From positions 372,001-436,000 of the forward strand of contig CP103022.1 in NCBI GenBank assembly GCA_024752435.1: 64,000 bases of DNA. The letters run 5' to 3'. The notes beneath the pieces are model-generated. The model had not been told where the DNA came from and made no database searches. It saw nothing but the letters and a program-made list of their open reading frames with translations. How positions within the stretch are numbered: position 1 is the stretch's first letter; the number at the start of each line of letters is the position of its first letter. The position numbers and the translations under genes are program-made. This document shows positions 1 through 11,824 of the stretch, piece by piece. The DNA is from Allantophomopsis cytisporea. Its lineage: Eukaryota; Ascomycota; Leotiomycetes; Phacidiales; Phacidiaceae.

Positions 1-1570
1 TGACGCTGTTTATGTATTGTTATTGCCGGCCTCATAGACTGCAAGCTATGAGCTACATTCACTTGCTGTGGTGATCACACTGCAATCTAGCACACCAAGT
101 AGTATCAATAACATGATACATGGGGCCTATAGCTTGGTCTGTTGAATACTCAATGATTTCGAAAATATGATGGTTGTTCTTCCAAACAGTCCCCAGCAGT
201 TTCGTGAGCCCATCTACGCACAGGGAAGAAAAACATAGGGCTATTTTTTGTTGGTACTTTGCCTGCCTTGCCTGTCACTATACTGCTATGAGCTGATTTT
301 GCTTGCTGCTGTAAGTTTACACAGCACTGCCATCTGCATGTATACATACACCTCGAAGCCGTATTTTCCTGACAGTCCATGGAATCATCATCGTTGATAA
401 GTAAGTTCCTATCGCAATTCACTGAAGCTTGAATGATATGATTATATTCAATACGTAAACTGTATCATCACGAACGGTTGGTGTTTGTTAGGATGCCGTT
501 GCCGTTGTTACTGGTGTTGCCGCTGGCGCTGTCTTTTCTTCCTCGCTGTTTTTCTTCTGCTCGCTGCTGTAAAGGTAGCGTACTTGCTGAAGGCAACTAG
601 AGCTGCCCTCCCTAGCACGCGCCGTGAATTATTTGCCGGATCACCGTGTGATTCGCATCTTCTGCTATTGAGACCCAGAGAGGTATTCTGGCGTATCTGG
701 CACGTCTGGTCCGTAAGTTTAGTCGGTACTCTGGAAGACTGATAGAATGTGGCTGTTGCTGTTGCTGTAGTTTGGATCTTCCATAAAGACCATCAGTCCA
801 CTATCCCTGTTCTTGGTGTAGATGTAGTGCCTGTTCAGTGTCTGCGTGAGTAATCGATTACGGAGCTGTCGAATTCATCATCGGCGTCATCATCATTGTC
901 TGTTATTGCGCACGAATTCAGAGATAACAATTACGCTGGATTAAGTATTAGCAGGGGAATAGAAGAGAAGAATGAATGGACAGATGGTCAGGATATTGTC
1001 ATGCAAATACTCTCTTGCTCGAGAAGTAATTGTAGATAGAAGACGAGTATGTCTGTATAAGCACACGTGTATCCGTATTTGTATCCGTATTTGTATCCGT
1101 ATCTGTGTCTGTGTCTGTATCTGTATCTGTATCTGTATCTGTATCTGTATCTGTATCTGTATCTGTATCTGTATCTGTATCTGTATCTGTCTTCCTGTCG
1201 AGTCTGCCTTTCTTCCCCCCCCTCTTCCCCTCCTCCGTCTGTGTGTTGGGGCGGTGTCTGTAGCTACTCTCGCTGCTTTCCACTCTGGCGAGTCAAAATC
1301 AGTGATCTCAGCCAAAATCACCCAAATCACCCACATCACTCTCGAAAAAGCCTGTCGTACTAATGCCACCGTAACCGAGCCCACCCTTCCAAAACCTCCA
1401 ACCCCAAAACTCCTCCATCCCCATCGCTATTTCGCCAGTCTCCCAGCACCTCTTCTCACTATTCGAACCACCATCACCACACAACAACGCCCATCATCCC
1501 ATCACTACACTTCCCGAAACCACAACACCCCCAAAAAGTTATCATCATCATTGTGAAGCCCTCATTAATT
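1..1570. other. Intergenic region upstream of the HMG-box gene
   Basis: No gene is supported here. The longest open frames are either cysteine/tryptophan-rich translations of low-complexity DNA or pass straight through the hexamer repeat at 1069-1190. The last 200 bases are C/A-rich and pyrimidine-rich, as expected for a fungal promoter and 5' leader of the gene starting at 1571. Confidence 0.6.
1069..1190. repeat. GTATCT hexamer tandem repeat
   Basis: About 20 head-to-tail copies of a 6-base unit. The first copies are GTATCC/GTATTT/GTGTCT variants and the rest are nearly perfect GTATCT. Because the unit is a multiple of three it stays open in several frames on both strands, which creates artefactual Asp-Thr, Cys-Ile and Tyr-Leu dipeptide ORFs. 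Confidence 0.9.
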
Positions 1571-2968
1571 ATGCCGCGCCCAAAGAAGACGGAGGAGAAG
1601 GCAAAGGATGTCGCCTCCATTACCATGAACGTCGAGGACTTCGTCCGCACCAGAGACTCGGTGAGTTTTGTTATTGCTTCATCACATACAATCTTGGCTT
1701 GCTACGTCCATAGATGAGCTTCATCTATGGTCAAGCCCAGCTTTTCTCTGCCATCAAGCCCGCCCCTTTCATATCCCTCCAACACCGCTTCCTACTCTTC
1801 TCGTCGCGTCAATTTCTGGATCGCCCCGTCTCCGCGACCAGGAAGAAGACGCATTGGAGTCACAGAAGCGCGTTGAGGCCTCCAAGCCATAGACGCGTCG
1901 AATGTTGATACTTCTCATCTCGCGTGCCCACGACAACAACACCACCCAATAGCCCACCCATCTCCCCCTACATCCACAATAAAGCAAGCACAGAACAACG
2001 CGCTGATTCATTCCACGCATTCAGGTCGTCACCGGACTTGCCAGTCTCCAAGAAGTCATCCAGCAACTGTCCAATGCCTACATCAAGCACACCAACACTG
2101 TGCTCCACGAGCACGGAGCCGGCCTCGACATTGACAGTGCCCTCTCCCGCTTCGACAACAACCCGCTCCTCAACAATCTCGCCGGCCTCCGCACCGGCTC
2201 CCCTGCCAAATCTGACTCCGGCGCTGCTGCCGGCGACAAGAAGAAGCGCGCTAGAAAGGCCCCGGATCCATTGGCTCCAAAGCGTCCTTTGACTCCCTTC
2301 TTCTTGTACATGCAGACTGCCCGTCCTATCATTGCTGGCGACTTGGGTGACTCTGTTGAGAAGGGTGAGGTCAGTCTTGAGGGTCAGAGAAGATGGAAGG
2401 CTATGGAAGATGATGCCCGTATTGTAAGTCGCGTCCCTTCTCAGCTCTCAGTATTTTTCAAGAGCAGCATATTCGAGAGCATCATAACTGACCCATCTCA
2501 AAGCTCTGGACCAACGCCTACAAGGACAACCTCCGTCTCTACACTGCCCGCACTCACGCCTACAAGGCCGGTAATGTAGGCGCCAAGGACATGTCCGATG
2601 AGGAAGCGCAAGCCTACTACGATGAGCACAACCTTGGTGGAGCCGAGACCTCCGCACACAACCAGTTGACCGCCGAGGCGCTCGACGCCAACGCGGACCC
2701 AGTTGACCTGGACGCCGAGCAACCAGCGCCCAAGACACCTAAGGCCAAGGCCTCGCGCAAGAAGGCCACGCCAAAGGCAACTCCAGCGGCTGACGCTGGC
2801 GCCGCTATCGTCCCTCCTGGCTCTAAGCAGACTGAGAAGGAGAAGTCGCCCGAGAAGAAGAGGAAGCGTAAGTCTAAGGCTGATGAGCTGGCGGAGAGTA
2901 TCGAGGAGACTGGCGAGACGCCTAGGGAGAAGAAGGGCGGCCGGAAGAGGAATAAGAAGGATGCTTAG
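1571..2968 (+). CDS. HMG-box chromatin protein
   Basis: Three exons, join(1571..1660, 2025..2423, 2504..2968), giving 317 residues. The start ATG opens a basic N-terminus (MPRPKKTEEKAK). Residues about 30-65 form a conserved helical segment that fungal HMG proteins of this type carry before the box. Residues about 109-183 are the HMG box, with the signature APKRPLTPFFLYMQ and the second-helix WKAMEDDAR running across the second intron. The rest is a long acidic then lysine/alanine-rich tail with KKRKRK-like stretches, typical of DNA-bending chromatin factors. It should act in the nucleus as a non-sequence-specific architectural DNA binder (NHP6/HMO1-like class); the exact orthologue is not clear. 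Intron 1 is unusually long (364 nt, GTGAGT to TTCAG); intron 2 is 80 nt. All exon phases are zero. Confidence 0.88.
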
Positions 2969-4582
2969 ATTGTTTGATGCTTTATGCTTTATGCTTGATG
3001 GCTGATTTATCTAAGTGTGTCTGATCGTCACTTGACTTGACTTTGACATTGACTGGGTTTACGCGTCTAGATTTAGACTGTAGCTTGGAGAGATGAATTG
3101 ATTGATTGATGGATGGATGGATGGATGGCTGGAATGGAATGGAGGATGGAGTGGGGACTTGAAGCGCGATTTGTACTTGCCTCTTCAATGGCTTGGCTGG
3201 TGGGGGGACGGAGATGGTTGACTGCTTTTTTTTATATTATTCTCTACATTGTCAACTTCTATCTCTTGTATGGCTTCACATTTCATCTCTGGTCCGATCC
3301 CTGGTCTTGGTCTCCTTCTTGTTCTGGTTCTTTGCCGTCTAGCGTGCTGCCTCACTTTGGTCTCTGGGCTCTTTGGGCTGTGGTGCTGTTACTGTGTTCC
3401 GCGCTGTGCTGTTCTAATGCTGTCTGGTTGGGGGTTCAGCTCAGATTCTGTGCTGTCTGGGTAGATTCCTACTACGCTTGCTTGTCTGTCTGCTACGTTA
3501 TGTTACGCTGTTTCATGCTATGCTATGCTATTCTATCCTGTCCTTGCTTTTGTCACTTGTACTCTTGATTTTTTTTGGCAGGATCCTGGGGAGGGAGGGG
3601 ATGGGAAGGGGGGTTTAGAAATGAAGGATCTGGAATCTTGGTTGAGTCCTGCTGGGATATCTGTTTGGTGATTTGGGTGAACGTGCTGTCTTGTCTTGTC
3701 TTGTCTTGTCCCCTCCAATGTGCTCTCTCTTGCCCTTTCTTCGTCGGCTACCTTGCTTCAGAGGCTTTTCCTTTGCCTCCGTGTCTTGTATCTCCCTCTC
3801 GGGCTCTATATGGATCTCTATCAACCTTGGTACCCTTCGAAGACCGTAATCAATATCTACTTGTGCTGATGTTCTGATCCCTACTTTACTATGCTCTAAG
3901 CTGATTGCTCCATCGTGGTTATGATCTCAGTTATGGATTCTGAGTTTGGGTGGGGGATTAGATAGGTGGATCTCCGAAAATTGCTAAGGGGAGGTGGTTA
4001 TGGTTGCGGTTGCGTTTTAAGGGGAGGGAGAGGATGGGGTCTGGCTTAGATGGGGGGAGTCATGAGGGCTGTGTAGTAGGGACGTGAACGATGGACAGAG
4101 GCCGCTGTAGGAAGTTCGATGTTGGTTCGATAGCTGGAGCTGGAGGGAACTGTGGGTGCAGGATAGATGACGCGTTTTGGATGCTGGGTTTGGGTAGGAG
4201 ATGCTGTTTGGGAGACTTCTGGCTTGGAGGAGAGAGGAGGATGGGGTTGGGGATTTAGGGTTTTGCGGGATGAGCGTGGTGCTGGACAAGAGCTGTGGAG
4301 GGTAAGAGGTGCTTTTGGGGACGTGCTGATGAGATGGCTGTGTGATTTTCAGAGTAGGAGGTTGCTGCTGTGAATAGTGGACAGTCATGGAGTCTTGCTG
4401 GGGGGAAGTTGACGGAGTGATAGTGAGGTTGTTCACGTTTAGATTTCTATATTAAGGCATACAAATAGGTAGGAGGGAAGATGGGGATCTCTGAAGATTG
4501 ATATTGATATTGATATTGATGTCGATATCGAGGATATGTATGTAGAGATCAGAAATGTATACTTGGATACTTTATCACAATA

Positions 4583-4584
<2 letters not shown>

Positions 4585-4613
<29 letters not shown>
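4585..4613. repeat. TA dinucleotide microsatellite
   Basis: About 14 uninterrupted TA units, preceded by a TTGATA-type hexamer run at about 4498-4525. Confidence 0.9.
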
Positions 4614-4615
<2 letters not shown>

Positions 4616-4878
4616 CAAGGGGATGGTTAGGTATTTGCTATGGGGGCCAAGAGCCTAATGCAGTTCCCTGGATTATGTCCACAATGTTAAACTACCACAA
4701 CCGTTATGCTACCGTCGTATGACACGCTCCGTATGTTCCGTATTCAAAGGCCCTTGTCTCAAAATTATCCAATGCCGTACCAGGTACCTAGACCTGATGT
4801 CTGCTGGAGTGTGGTGGTACCCGTCTGGTAGGTTGTGTTGGCGTGATGGAGTGTAGGTGAGTGCTGTGCCGTCAAGTA

Positions 4879-4920
4879 GGGTGAAGGGTGAAGGGTGAAG
4901 GGTGAAGGGTGAAGGGTGAA
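4879..4920. repeat. GGGTGAA heptamer tandem repeat, six perfect copies
   Basis: Exactly six perfect copies of a 7-base unit fill 42 bases. The unit is G-rich on this strand. It is not the TTAGGG telomere unit, so an interstitial telomere is not indicated. Confidence 0.92.
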
Positions 4921-5212
4921 TGACATAGGACGGTAGTGCCAAGCTTACATTATATGACTATGTTGCTTTACTTTGGAACGCGGAAGAGGAGCACTGAGCT
5001 GCACAGGGTCTGACTGGGAGGGACTGGATTGGTTTCCGTGAACTTGGGGTAGGGCTGAAGACTAAGGTAGCTATGGATGGGTCATGTGCATTGTTACGTC
5101 GTTGTATGGTACCTCACTCAAGGTGGGATCTGTCTTTGACGCGTCTGATGAGATAATACACGAGTGGTCAAGTCAAATACACATTGGAGATATTTCGTAT
5201 TTATTTGGTATT

Positions 5213-5284
5213 TAGTATTGAGTATTGAGTATTGAGTATTAAGCATTGAGCATCGAGCATCGAGAATCGAGAATTAAGAATTGA
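5213..5284. repeat. Degenerate AGTATTG/AGCATCG heptamer repeat
   Basis: About ten copies of a 7-base unit drift from TAGTATTG through GAGCATCG to GAGAATTA. The graded divergence is what an old tandem array accumulating substitutions would show. Confidence 0.75.
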
Positions 5285-5620
5285 TTACTATTGAAGGGTA
5301 AGATCTTCTGCCCAGAGATGTACTCAGTACTATTCTTGACACTGTGCACCCCTCATGTACTGCTCACCGCGTTTACGTGGGATTGATGTAAGGAGACTTG
5401 AGTAGGTAATGAATGGATGGCAGGAAGGATTGACGACTAACAGACTGAGCTCAGCGACCGACCTACCTCTGGGGAACATTATCATTACATGCCATTGCAA
5501 AGAACAAGATATAGATGGTTCTCCATACTGATCTGTTGATATCTAATATGAATCCATTTCAATGACTCTCTTGATAGTATCTGTTAATACCAGCATGAAG
5601 ATATGTATGTACCCGACGAG

Positions 5621-5642
5621 ACTCGACTCGACTCGACTCGAC
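5621..5642. repeat. ACTCG pentamer tandem repeat
   Basis: Four perfect ACTCG copies plus a partial one. Confidence 0.85.
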
Positions 5643-6180
5643 GTCAAACGTCAGGGTTACTTAAGCGCATGTCATTAGCTTCCAGGGTTGTTCTGCGGTC
5701 TTCGAAAGTGTTGACCTGAACCTCCAACCACTTGACCTCACTCAGCCCCTCGCACTCCGAACTCTGGCGCGTATTCGATTCTCCTCGGGCGCATCGGTGG
5801 GGGTTTATTCATAGCCTGATCCATAATCGAGGGGTCTTGGCGCCCAAGTTGTAGTGGAGATCAGCCTCGCTCAACCCCCACCATGAACAACAAGTGGCCG
5901 TGCTGTAAGACTTGGCAATCCACCAGTATGATGCAAACACATGCCACAACCTGCTCCAGCTCAAAAGGGATCGCAATCGCATTCTGACCTTCTCTCGTTC
6001 TCTTCTTCCACTTCCTCGACGAATAAAAGATCATCACCAAACCCTACCGTCAACACCTGGTTTGGATCTTCGAACCTGAGTGTTCTACCTACCCTTGCTG
6101 CATTATCATCAAAAGTTCCCCAGCTACCTACCTACCTTATCGAATTCATACCAGCCAAACGCGGCTGCCCCTCTCTCACA

Positions 6181-9175
6181 ATGCTCTCCCTCACCCCCTC
6201 CATGAGCATCTTCCTCACTCTCGCAATCGTCCTCCTCTTTGCTAGTCCAACTGACGCTTTTGGTGCTGGGAACATTGCTTCGGTTGCGAAGATTGAAGGT
6301 GTCAACTGTGAGTATAAACCCCCGACATGTTTCCAACTGAACAGATAGCTACCAGCGACCTTGTCACTACCTGTCGGCATTGATTGAGCACTGGTGTTCT
6401 AACACTGTACAGGGCGTCATGGCGATATCGAAGATACCCTCCTTACTCTCATCATGTCCAGAGCGGCTGGTGGAAAGAAATTCGGAAAAATGGACGTGGC
6501 TCGAGTTTACTTTGGTAACTGGTTGAGAGATTATTGTGAGTGCACATAGACAACCAGTACAGAGTTGTACACCATGCTCACGTTTGTTGCGAAAAACAGC
6601 TCAGGCCATTGATGTCGGTACCGTCAAGTACGTTTCAGCTGAAGCTATTCGAATTCTTCTCTGGGTCCTTGGATTCATGACCTTCGGTTACGGGACCCGT
6701 GAATTCGAAGTTACATCTGAGAGACTTGGATGTTACCGTCCAGAGGATCACATTGATAACCCAAAGGATTACGCGGATAACATTGATGCTCGCGATTATG
6801 ACCCCAGACTTCGTGGTCCTGTCGATGAGCGGGTTGAACTTGCTATCGATGAGGATACTGGAATGAAGAACTACATTGCCAACGAACAAGTCGATATTGT
6901 CACCTCTGCCGGTCACGTTCGCAAGCTTTTCACCGAGGCCATTGATTTGGGCCGCAGATATGCTCGTAACCACAACAAGGATGACCTCTACGAAGCTCTC
7001 CGTTTGTTGGGTACCGGATGCCATTGTTTGGAGGATTTCTCTGCTCATTCAAACTACGTTGAACTTGCTCTGATTGAGATGGGCGAGCGTGATGTTTTCC
7101 CACACGTTGGTCGTGACACCAAGATGCGTCTCGAAGGTGCTCGCCACCAGGTCTACCCAATCATCACTGGTACTTTCGGTGGCGTTGATTTCTTGCACTC
7201 CGTCATGGGAGAATTTGATGACAAGGCCACTCAAAGTGAGATTGCCGAGCTCGAGGGTACTCTTCAGCAGGGTGCCAAGGGCGACACCAGCTTCCTCAAG
7301 GAGTTGCTCGACAAGCTTCCTAGCGGTCTTCTTGGTGGAGGAGATCAAGCTGGAAAGGCTGATGAGTTGCAAGCAAACGCTACCGCTGCTCAGATGCAAA
7401 ACATGCAGATCACCCCTAAGGAGCCAGAGGCCTTCACCGAGCAAATGCAGGAGGTTGTCAAGCAGATTTACCCAATCATGGAGTGGCACGATGATCTCTT
7501 CAAGCAAATCAACAAGGCTATTGAGGAGATTCCAGTCCTCCCAGACCTTATTGAGCAATTCACCGAGCAGATGAACATTTTCGTCTTCTCTCTTCTTGCT
7601 CCACTTGTTGTCCCAATCATTACTCAGCTCAAGGAAGAGCTTAACACTGGTTCCTCTGAGGTCATTCAGAGCTCCATTGAGAAGCAGCACATTGTCTTCA
7701 ACGATGACAGCTCTACCGACCCAACCCACTCCATGATCTCCAAGGATCACTTCAGTAACATTCTTAACGAGCCAGCTGGAAAGGTCGCCTCTCAGGTTCT
7801 CAAGTGGGCTGTTCCTCAGATCATTCAATGCATGGACAATGAAAGAGAGGACTCAGAGCGTGTCATCAACCGTATCATCCACGGAGTATTCCATCACCCA
7901 GCTCAGCGTCAAAGTGGTGACGACGGTGCTGAAGAGAACCGCCAATTGATGTTCCAGGTCGTCGAGCAGTGGTGGGGTGAGAAGTCTCAGCGTGAGAAGG
8001 ATGATTTCAGAGACAAGTTGAGCAGAGACGGTGTTGAGCAAGGTCGTAACCACAAGGAAGGTGTCCAAGACAACGGCCACGGATCTTGCAAGCCACTTGG
8101 CATGAAGAACAACATCGCTGGACCAAACTCTGGAGCAGCTCAGATGATGAGTGGTCTACAAGAGGTCCTTAGCAACAACAACCAGTCCTCTGGCCAAGGC
8201 CGCTCTTCTAACCCAATCAGCCAATTTGCCGAAGAGGCCGCAGGTGGCGGAGCTCTCGGCGGTATCGTAGGTGGTCTCGCCGGTGCTCTCGGCGGCTCTC
8301 TTCTATCCGGTTTCGGCAAGAGCAACAAGGACGAGTACAGCTCTAGCGGTTACACTCAAGACGGCGGCTACAAGCAGACTCATGAGGAGATTGGCCGCCA
8401 AGGTAACAGATACGCGCAAGCCGAGTACACCCAGACCAACGAGCCAGATGGCCGTCGCGTCAGCGATTACCAGCGCTATGAGCAGTCGGGCAACCAGGCA
8501 TACGGTTACGAGGCACGTGAGGAGCGCAAGCCTACGTACGGTGGCGGTTACGAGGAGAAGGAGACAAGAGTTTATGAGCGTCCTGGTGGCGAGACGAGAG
8601 AGACTTGGACTGAGGGTGAGACTGCTGATGGTAGACATTATCACGAGGCGAGACATCATCGTCAGGAGGAAGAGTATGAGGAGAAGCCAAAGCATCACGG
8701 CAAGCATCAAAAGAAGAGACACTCCGGTAGTGATGAAGAGTACAGACCCGACAATGAGGATAGAGAGGAGATGGGAAGAGTTGGCGGTCATGCTTATGGT
8801 CTCAGGGAGGAACCTTCTGAGCCGCAGCGCGTTGGTGGCTATGGTGGTGGTCAGGGTTATGGCGGTCCTCCACCGGGTGAGTTCGGTGGTGGATACGGTG
8901 GTCAACAAGGCTATGGCGGTCCACCTCCTGGTGAGTTTGGTGGTGGTGGTTACGGTGGTCCTCAGCAAGGTTATGGCCAACAAGGTTACGGCCAACAGCA
9001 GGGCTACGGTCAGCAAGGTTATGGAGGTCCTCCACCGGGTGAGTTCCAGGGTGGTGGAGGTTATGGCCGTGGAGGTCGTGAGGATGAAGATGAGTACAGA
9101 GAGGAGGGACGTGAACGTCGTGGTAGTCGCGAACGTCGTGGTAGCCGTGAGGGAAGAGGCGGTTGGGGATTCTAG
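6181..9175 (+). CDS. het-C: HET-C heterokaryon incompatibility-type protein
   Basis: Three exons, join(6181..6307, 6413..6535, 6600..9175), 941 residues. The N-terminus is a secretory signal (hydrophobic core FLTLAIVLLFASP). It is followed by the Het-C domain with the conserved WRHGDIEDTL block at exon 2 and a HCLEDFSAHSNYVELAL block near residue 150. A Gly/Ala-rich hydrophobic stretch (GGIVGGLAGALGG) lies near residues 630-658. The remainder is a charged Tyr/Glu/Arg-rich tail ending in glycine-rich GYGGPPPGEF repeats and an RERRGSRE tail. In Neurospora the family (het-c) takes part in allelic recognition that triggers cell death after hyphal fusion, and a homologue has been linked to vegetative incompatibility in Botrytis. 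Whether this copy is polymorphic cannot be read from one sequence. An upstream ATG at 5941 is in frame with no stop and would add 80 residues, but the signal peptide favours 6181. Introns are 105 and 64 nt. Confidence 0.92.
8839..9066 (+). repeat. Coding repeat encoding GYGGPPPGEF and GYGQQ units in HET-C
   Basis: Within the last exon of het-C three copies of a GYGGPPPGEF-encoding unit alternate with Gly-Tyr-Gly-Gln-Gln units. The DNA copies are similar but not identical, so unequal exchange could change their number. Confidence 0.85.
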
Positions 9176-10513
9176 GGTGCGAAAACTAGATTATGAGTGG
9201 CTATGACTTATGGTTGATCTTTATGGAGTATAGATGAGATCAGATCAGACGAATACACATGTTTGTCATGAGGTTTTATGGTTGTGATTTGACGTGACTT
9301 GATTTGATTTAACGTACTGTGATGGCGTGGGCGCTTGACGGGTTTGAGAGATGTGAGGGGTAGGGTATTTACATACAACTTGCTGAGAAGAACTGATTGT
9401 GACTGGAGGGTGTAAGGTCATTATTTTCTATAGATCCTACGTGCCGTAACAGATGAATATGCAAAAGCTACGGTTGTGCCATCCTCCTGATAGATACACA
9501 TTGACTTTGATAAACCTCGCGTGGCCTCCTTAATGCTTGTCCGCGCTGGGAAGCTGCTGTAGACTCCGGATGGTAGAATGGGTATAGGAGCACTAATTCC
9601 ATTCCTTCTTCAATATTACACAGATTTGATATGATCGATAAACAGGAATGTCACTGTCGAGTTTCACTGATGAAAGGGATATCGACGTAAACGGTTGGTA
9701 CTAAGAATCTGGCCTTGATATTTTGCTGTATTCAAATGCACCAGCCATAGTAGAGCAGAACGAAGTTACCTCGTCGTGGTAGCTGCGGCATGTCACTCAA
9801 GTTTTACGCCCCTTTTGTGAGTGCCGACATCCCACGCACGTCTAGACCATGATTGATGGATGACAATCAATAACACTGGGAAGTCTTGAAATCATCCACA
9901 ACTGCAGACTCTTCCCATCCCCCAGAAGCCATATCAAGCCTTTACAATCCCCCCTCCCCACAGCATAAACATCTGCCTCCACCATCCCCAACCACAATCC
10001 CTCTCGCATCCCAGCATCTCAATATCCTAAATCTATCCCCAGCCCCAATATCCATCTCCCCAATCTCCCGCCGCTGCACGTCACACTCATTCTTCGCGGC
10101 ATGTCACTCTCACTCGCCCATAGCCTTCACGACAGCGCCCGCCGCACCTTAATTCGTGGGCGGTGACCCCCGGGGTTGCGTCGCTCGCCGCTGCGCTAAG
10201 ATTCTGCCGCTGCGCTGGGGGCGTGGCCAATCAGCGGGCTGCGGTGACAGCGTTTCTGGGGCGGGTGTCAGGTACAAGTAGTGGTGGTGCTGGGAGGTGG
10301 GATTGACGGATGATTATGAAATTTGTAAAGTCACAAAAGTTGCGATTGTTATATTTTTCTATCTTTATATTTGTTTTGTTTGACGATATTGGATTGTTGG
10401 AGATATTCTTGGTTATTGGTTTTTGATTATTGAAAGATTGAGATTGGATTGGATTGGATTTCGGATTTGGATTGGAGAGACGCATTTGAGGTGGATTGAT
10501 GTGGTGAAGAGGT
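9176..10513. other. Intergenic region between het-C and the ACR3 gene
   Basis: No gene supported. The first part is the presumed 3' UTR of het-C. From about 9890 to 10150 the strand is strongly C/A-rich, and from 10310 to 10480 it is T/G-rich with repeated GGATT units, as in a fungal promoter and leader. The open frame at 9886-10152 is a proline/serine-rich artefact of that composition. Confidence 0.55.
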
Positions 10514-11824
10514 ATGAATACACTTGAACCGGACGTTGTTGGGCGCACTTCTCTCCAGGATGATACAATGATGGATGTGGAGAAGGCAACTGGTGTTGTC
10601 AGTGATGGTAAGTTACTTACATTCTTTTTGATCCTGCTCTTCTACGTTTATGAGATTATATATGATCAAAAGACTCATAGCTAACCTCTTGTAGAAAATC
10701 GAAGTAAACTTTCCCAAGACCAAGACCAAGACCATCATGTGCCGCCGCTTCGAGGTCTCAGCTTCCTTGATCGGTTCTTGGTCATCTGGATAGTACTTTC
10801 TATGGCAATCGGCATCATACTTGGTGAATTCGTGCCTAACACCGGTGCCGAATTGCAAAGAGGACAATTCGTGGGAGTTTCGATTCCCATAGGTACTGCT
10901 TCACATCTATTACAAGATCAAGTCTAACACCAAGCAGCTGTCGGCCTACTGGTGATGATGTATCCCATCCTTTGTAAAATCAGATTTGAAACACTCCACC
11001 TTCTCTTCAAAGAAAAAGATCTCTGGAAACAAATACTTCTCTCCTTTATCCTCAACTGGATCGTCTGCCCCCTCCTCATGACAGGACTAGCATGGGCCTT
11101 CCTCCCCGACCGCCCTGACCTTCGCGAAGGCCTCATCTTCGTCGGTATCGCACGATGCATCGCCATGGTCCTGATCTGGACCTCTCTCGCCAACGGCAAC
11201 ACCGACTATTGCGCCGTGCTAGTCGCTTTCAACTCGATTCTTCAAATCATCCTCTTTGCGCCCTTGGCAACTCTCTACGTCAATGATCTGGGCTCCTCTG
11301 CCAGCTCAATCGACGTCGACTATAGGCCTGTCGCCAAATCCGTCGCTGTCTTTCTCGGTATCCCTTTACTTGCGGCCATCCTCTCGCGACTGATCCTCCG
11401 CCGCTTGCTCGGCGAGTCATCATATCAGAAGCACTTCATACGCTGCATCTCGCCGCTCTCACTCATCGGCCTGCTCTTCACTATCATTGTGCTCTTCGCA
11501 AGCCAGGGAAAACACGTTGTTGATCAGATTACTGATGTGCTGAGAGTCATTGCGCCGCTTGTCGTCTACTTTGCCATCACCTTCACTGGCACAGTATTCT
11601 TATGTCGTAAGTTTGGCTTTGGTTATAGAGTCAGTTGTACGCAGAGCTTCACTGCTGCGAGTAATAACTTCGAACTTGCTATTGCTGTTGTCGTTGCTGT
11701 TTATGGAGCCGGGAGTGGGCAGGCGCTTGCGAGTACCGTTGGGCCTTTGGTTGAGGTGCCGGTGCTTGTGGGATGCGTCTATGTGCTTAAGTGGTTGAAA
11801 AGAAGGTGGGATTGGGTTGATTAG
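10514..11824 (+). CDS. ACR3: ACR3-family arsenite efflux transporter
   Basis: Three exons, join(10514..10607, 10695..10892, 10938..11824), 392 residues. The protein has a short acidic cytoplasmic N-terminus, then about ten hydrophobic segments beginning at LDRFLVIWIVLSMAIGI. Family hallmarks are VGLLVMMYPILCK after intron 2, the cysteine-containing GIARCIAMVLIW (Cys171, matching the conserved functional cysteine of ACR3 proteins), and the near-C-terminal FTAASNNFELAIAV block and TVGPLVEVPVLV. The role is plasma-membrane extrusion of arsenite, giving arsenic resistance. In yeast ACR3 lies next to the reductase ARR2 and the regulator ARR1; neither is visible here. Introns are 87 and 45 nt. Phases agree: the split GCT codon crosses intron 2. 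Confidence 0.93.

Larger units (their letters stand above)
2969..6180. other. Long intergenic region with many short tandem repeats
   Basis: About 3.2 kb without a supportable protein gene. Open frames of up to about 150 codons near 3113-3568 are Trp/Cys/Leu-rich translations of T/G-rich DNA and look like noise. The region holds several simple repeats: ATGG units near 3105-3130, TTGTC units at 3689-3710, and those listed separately at 4585, 4879, 5213 and 5621. The final 300 bases are C-rich and lead into the HET-C gene. An unannotated long non-coding RNA cannot be excluded. Confidence 0.55.

Noticed and set aside
485..742. 85-codon frame with a hydrophobic Cys/Trp-rich start
   Set aside because: No ATG at its start, no conserved motif and no splice context.
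972..1556. 194-codon frame and its minus-strand counterparts across the hexamer array
   Set aside because: Openness is a by-product of the 6-base repeat; the peptides are Cys-Ile or Asp-Thr dipeptide runs.
3113..3568. 151-codon open frame downstream of the HMG-box gene
   Set aside because: Composition is dominated by Trp, Cys, Leu and Ser from T/G-rich DNA, it begins within an ATGG repeat, and it has no domain-like pattern.
4879..4920. Possible interstitial telomere
   Set aside because: The unit is GGGTGAA, not TTAGGG, and no subtelomeric features are nearby.
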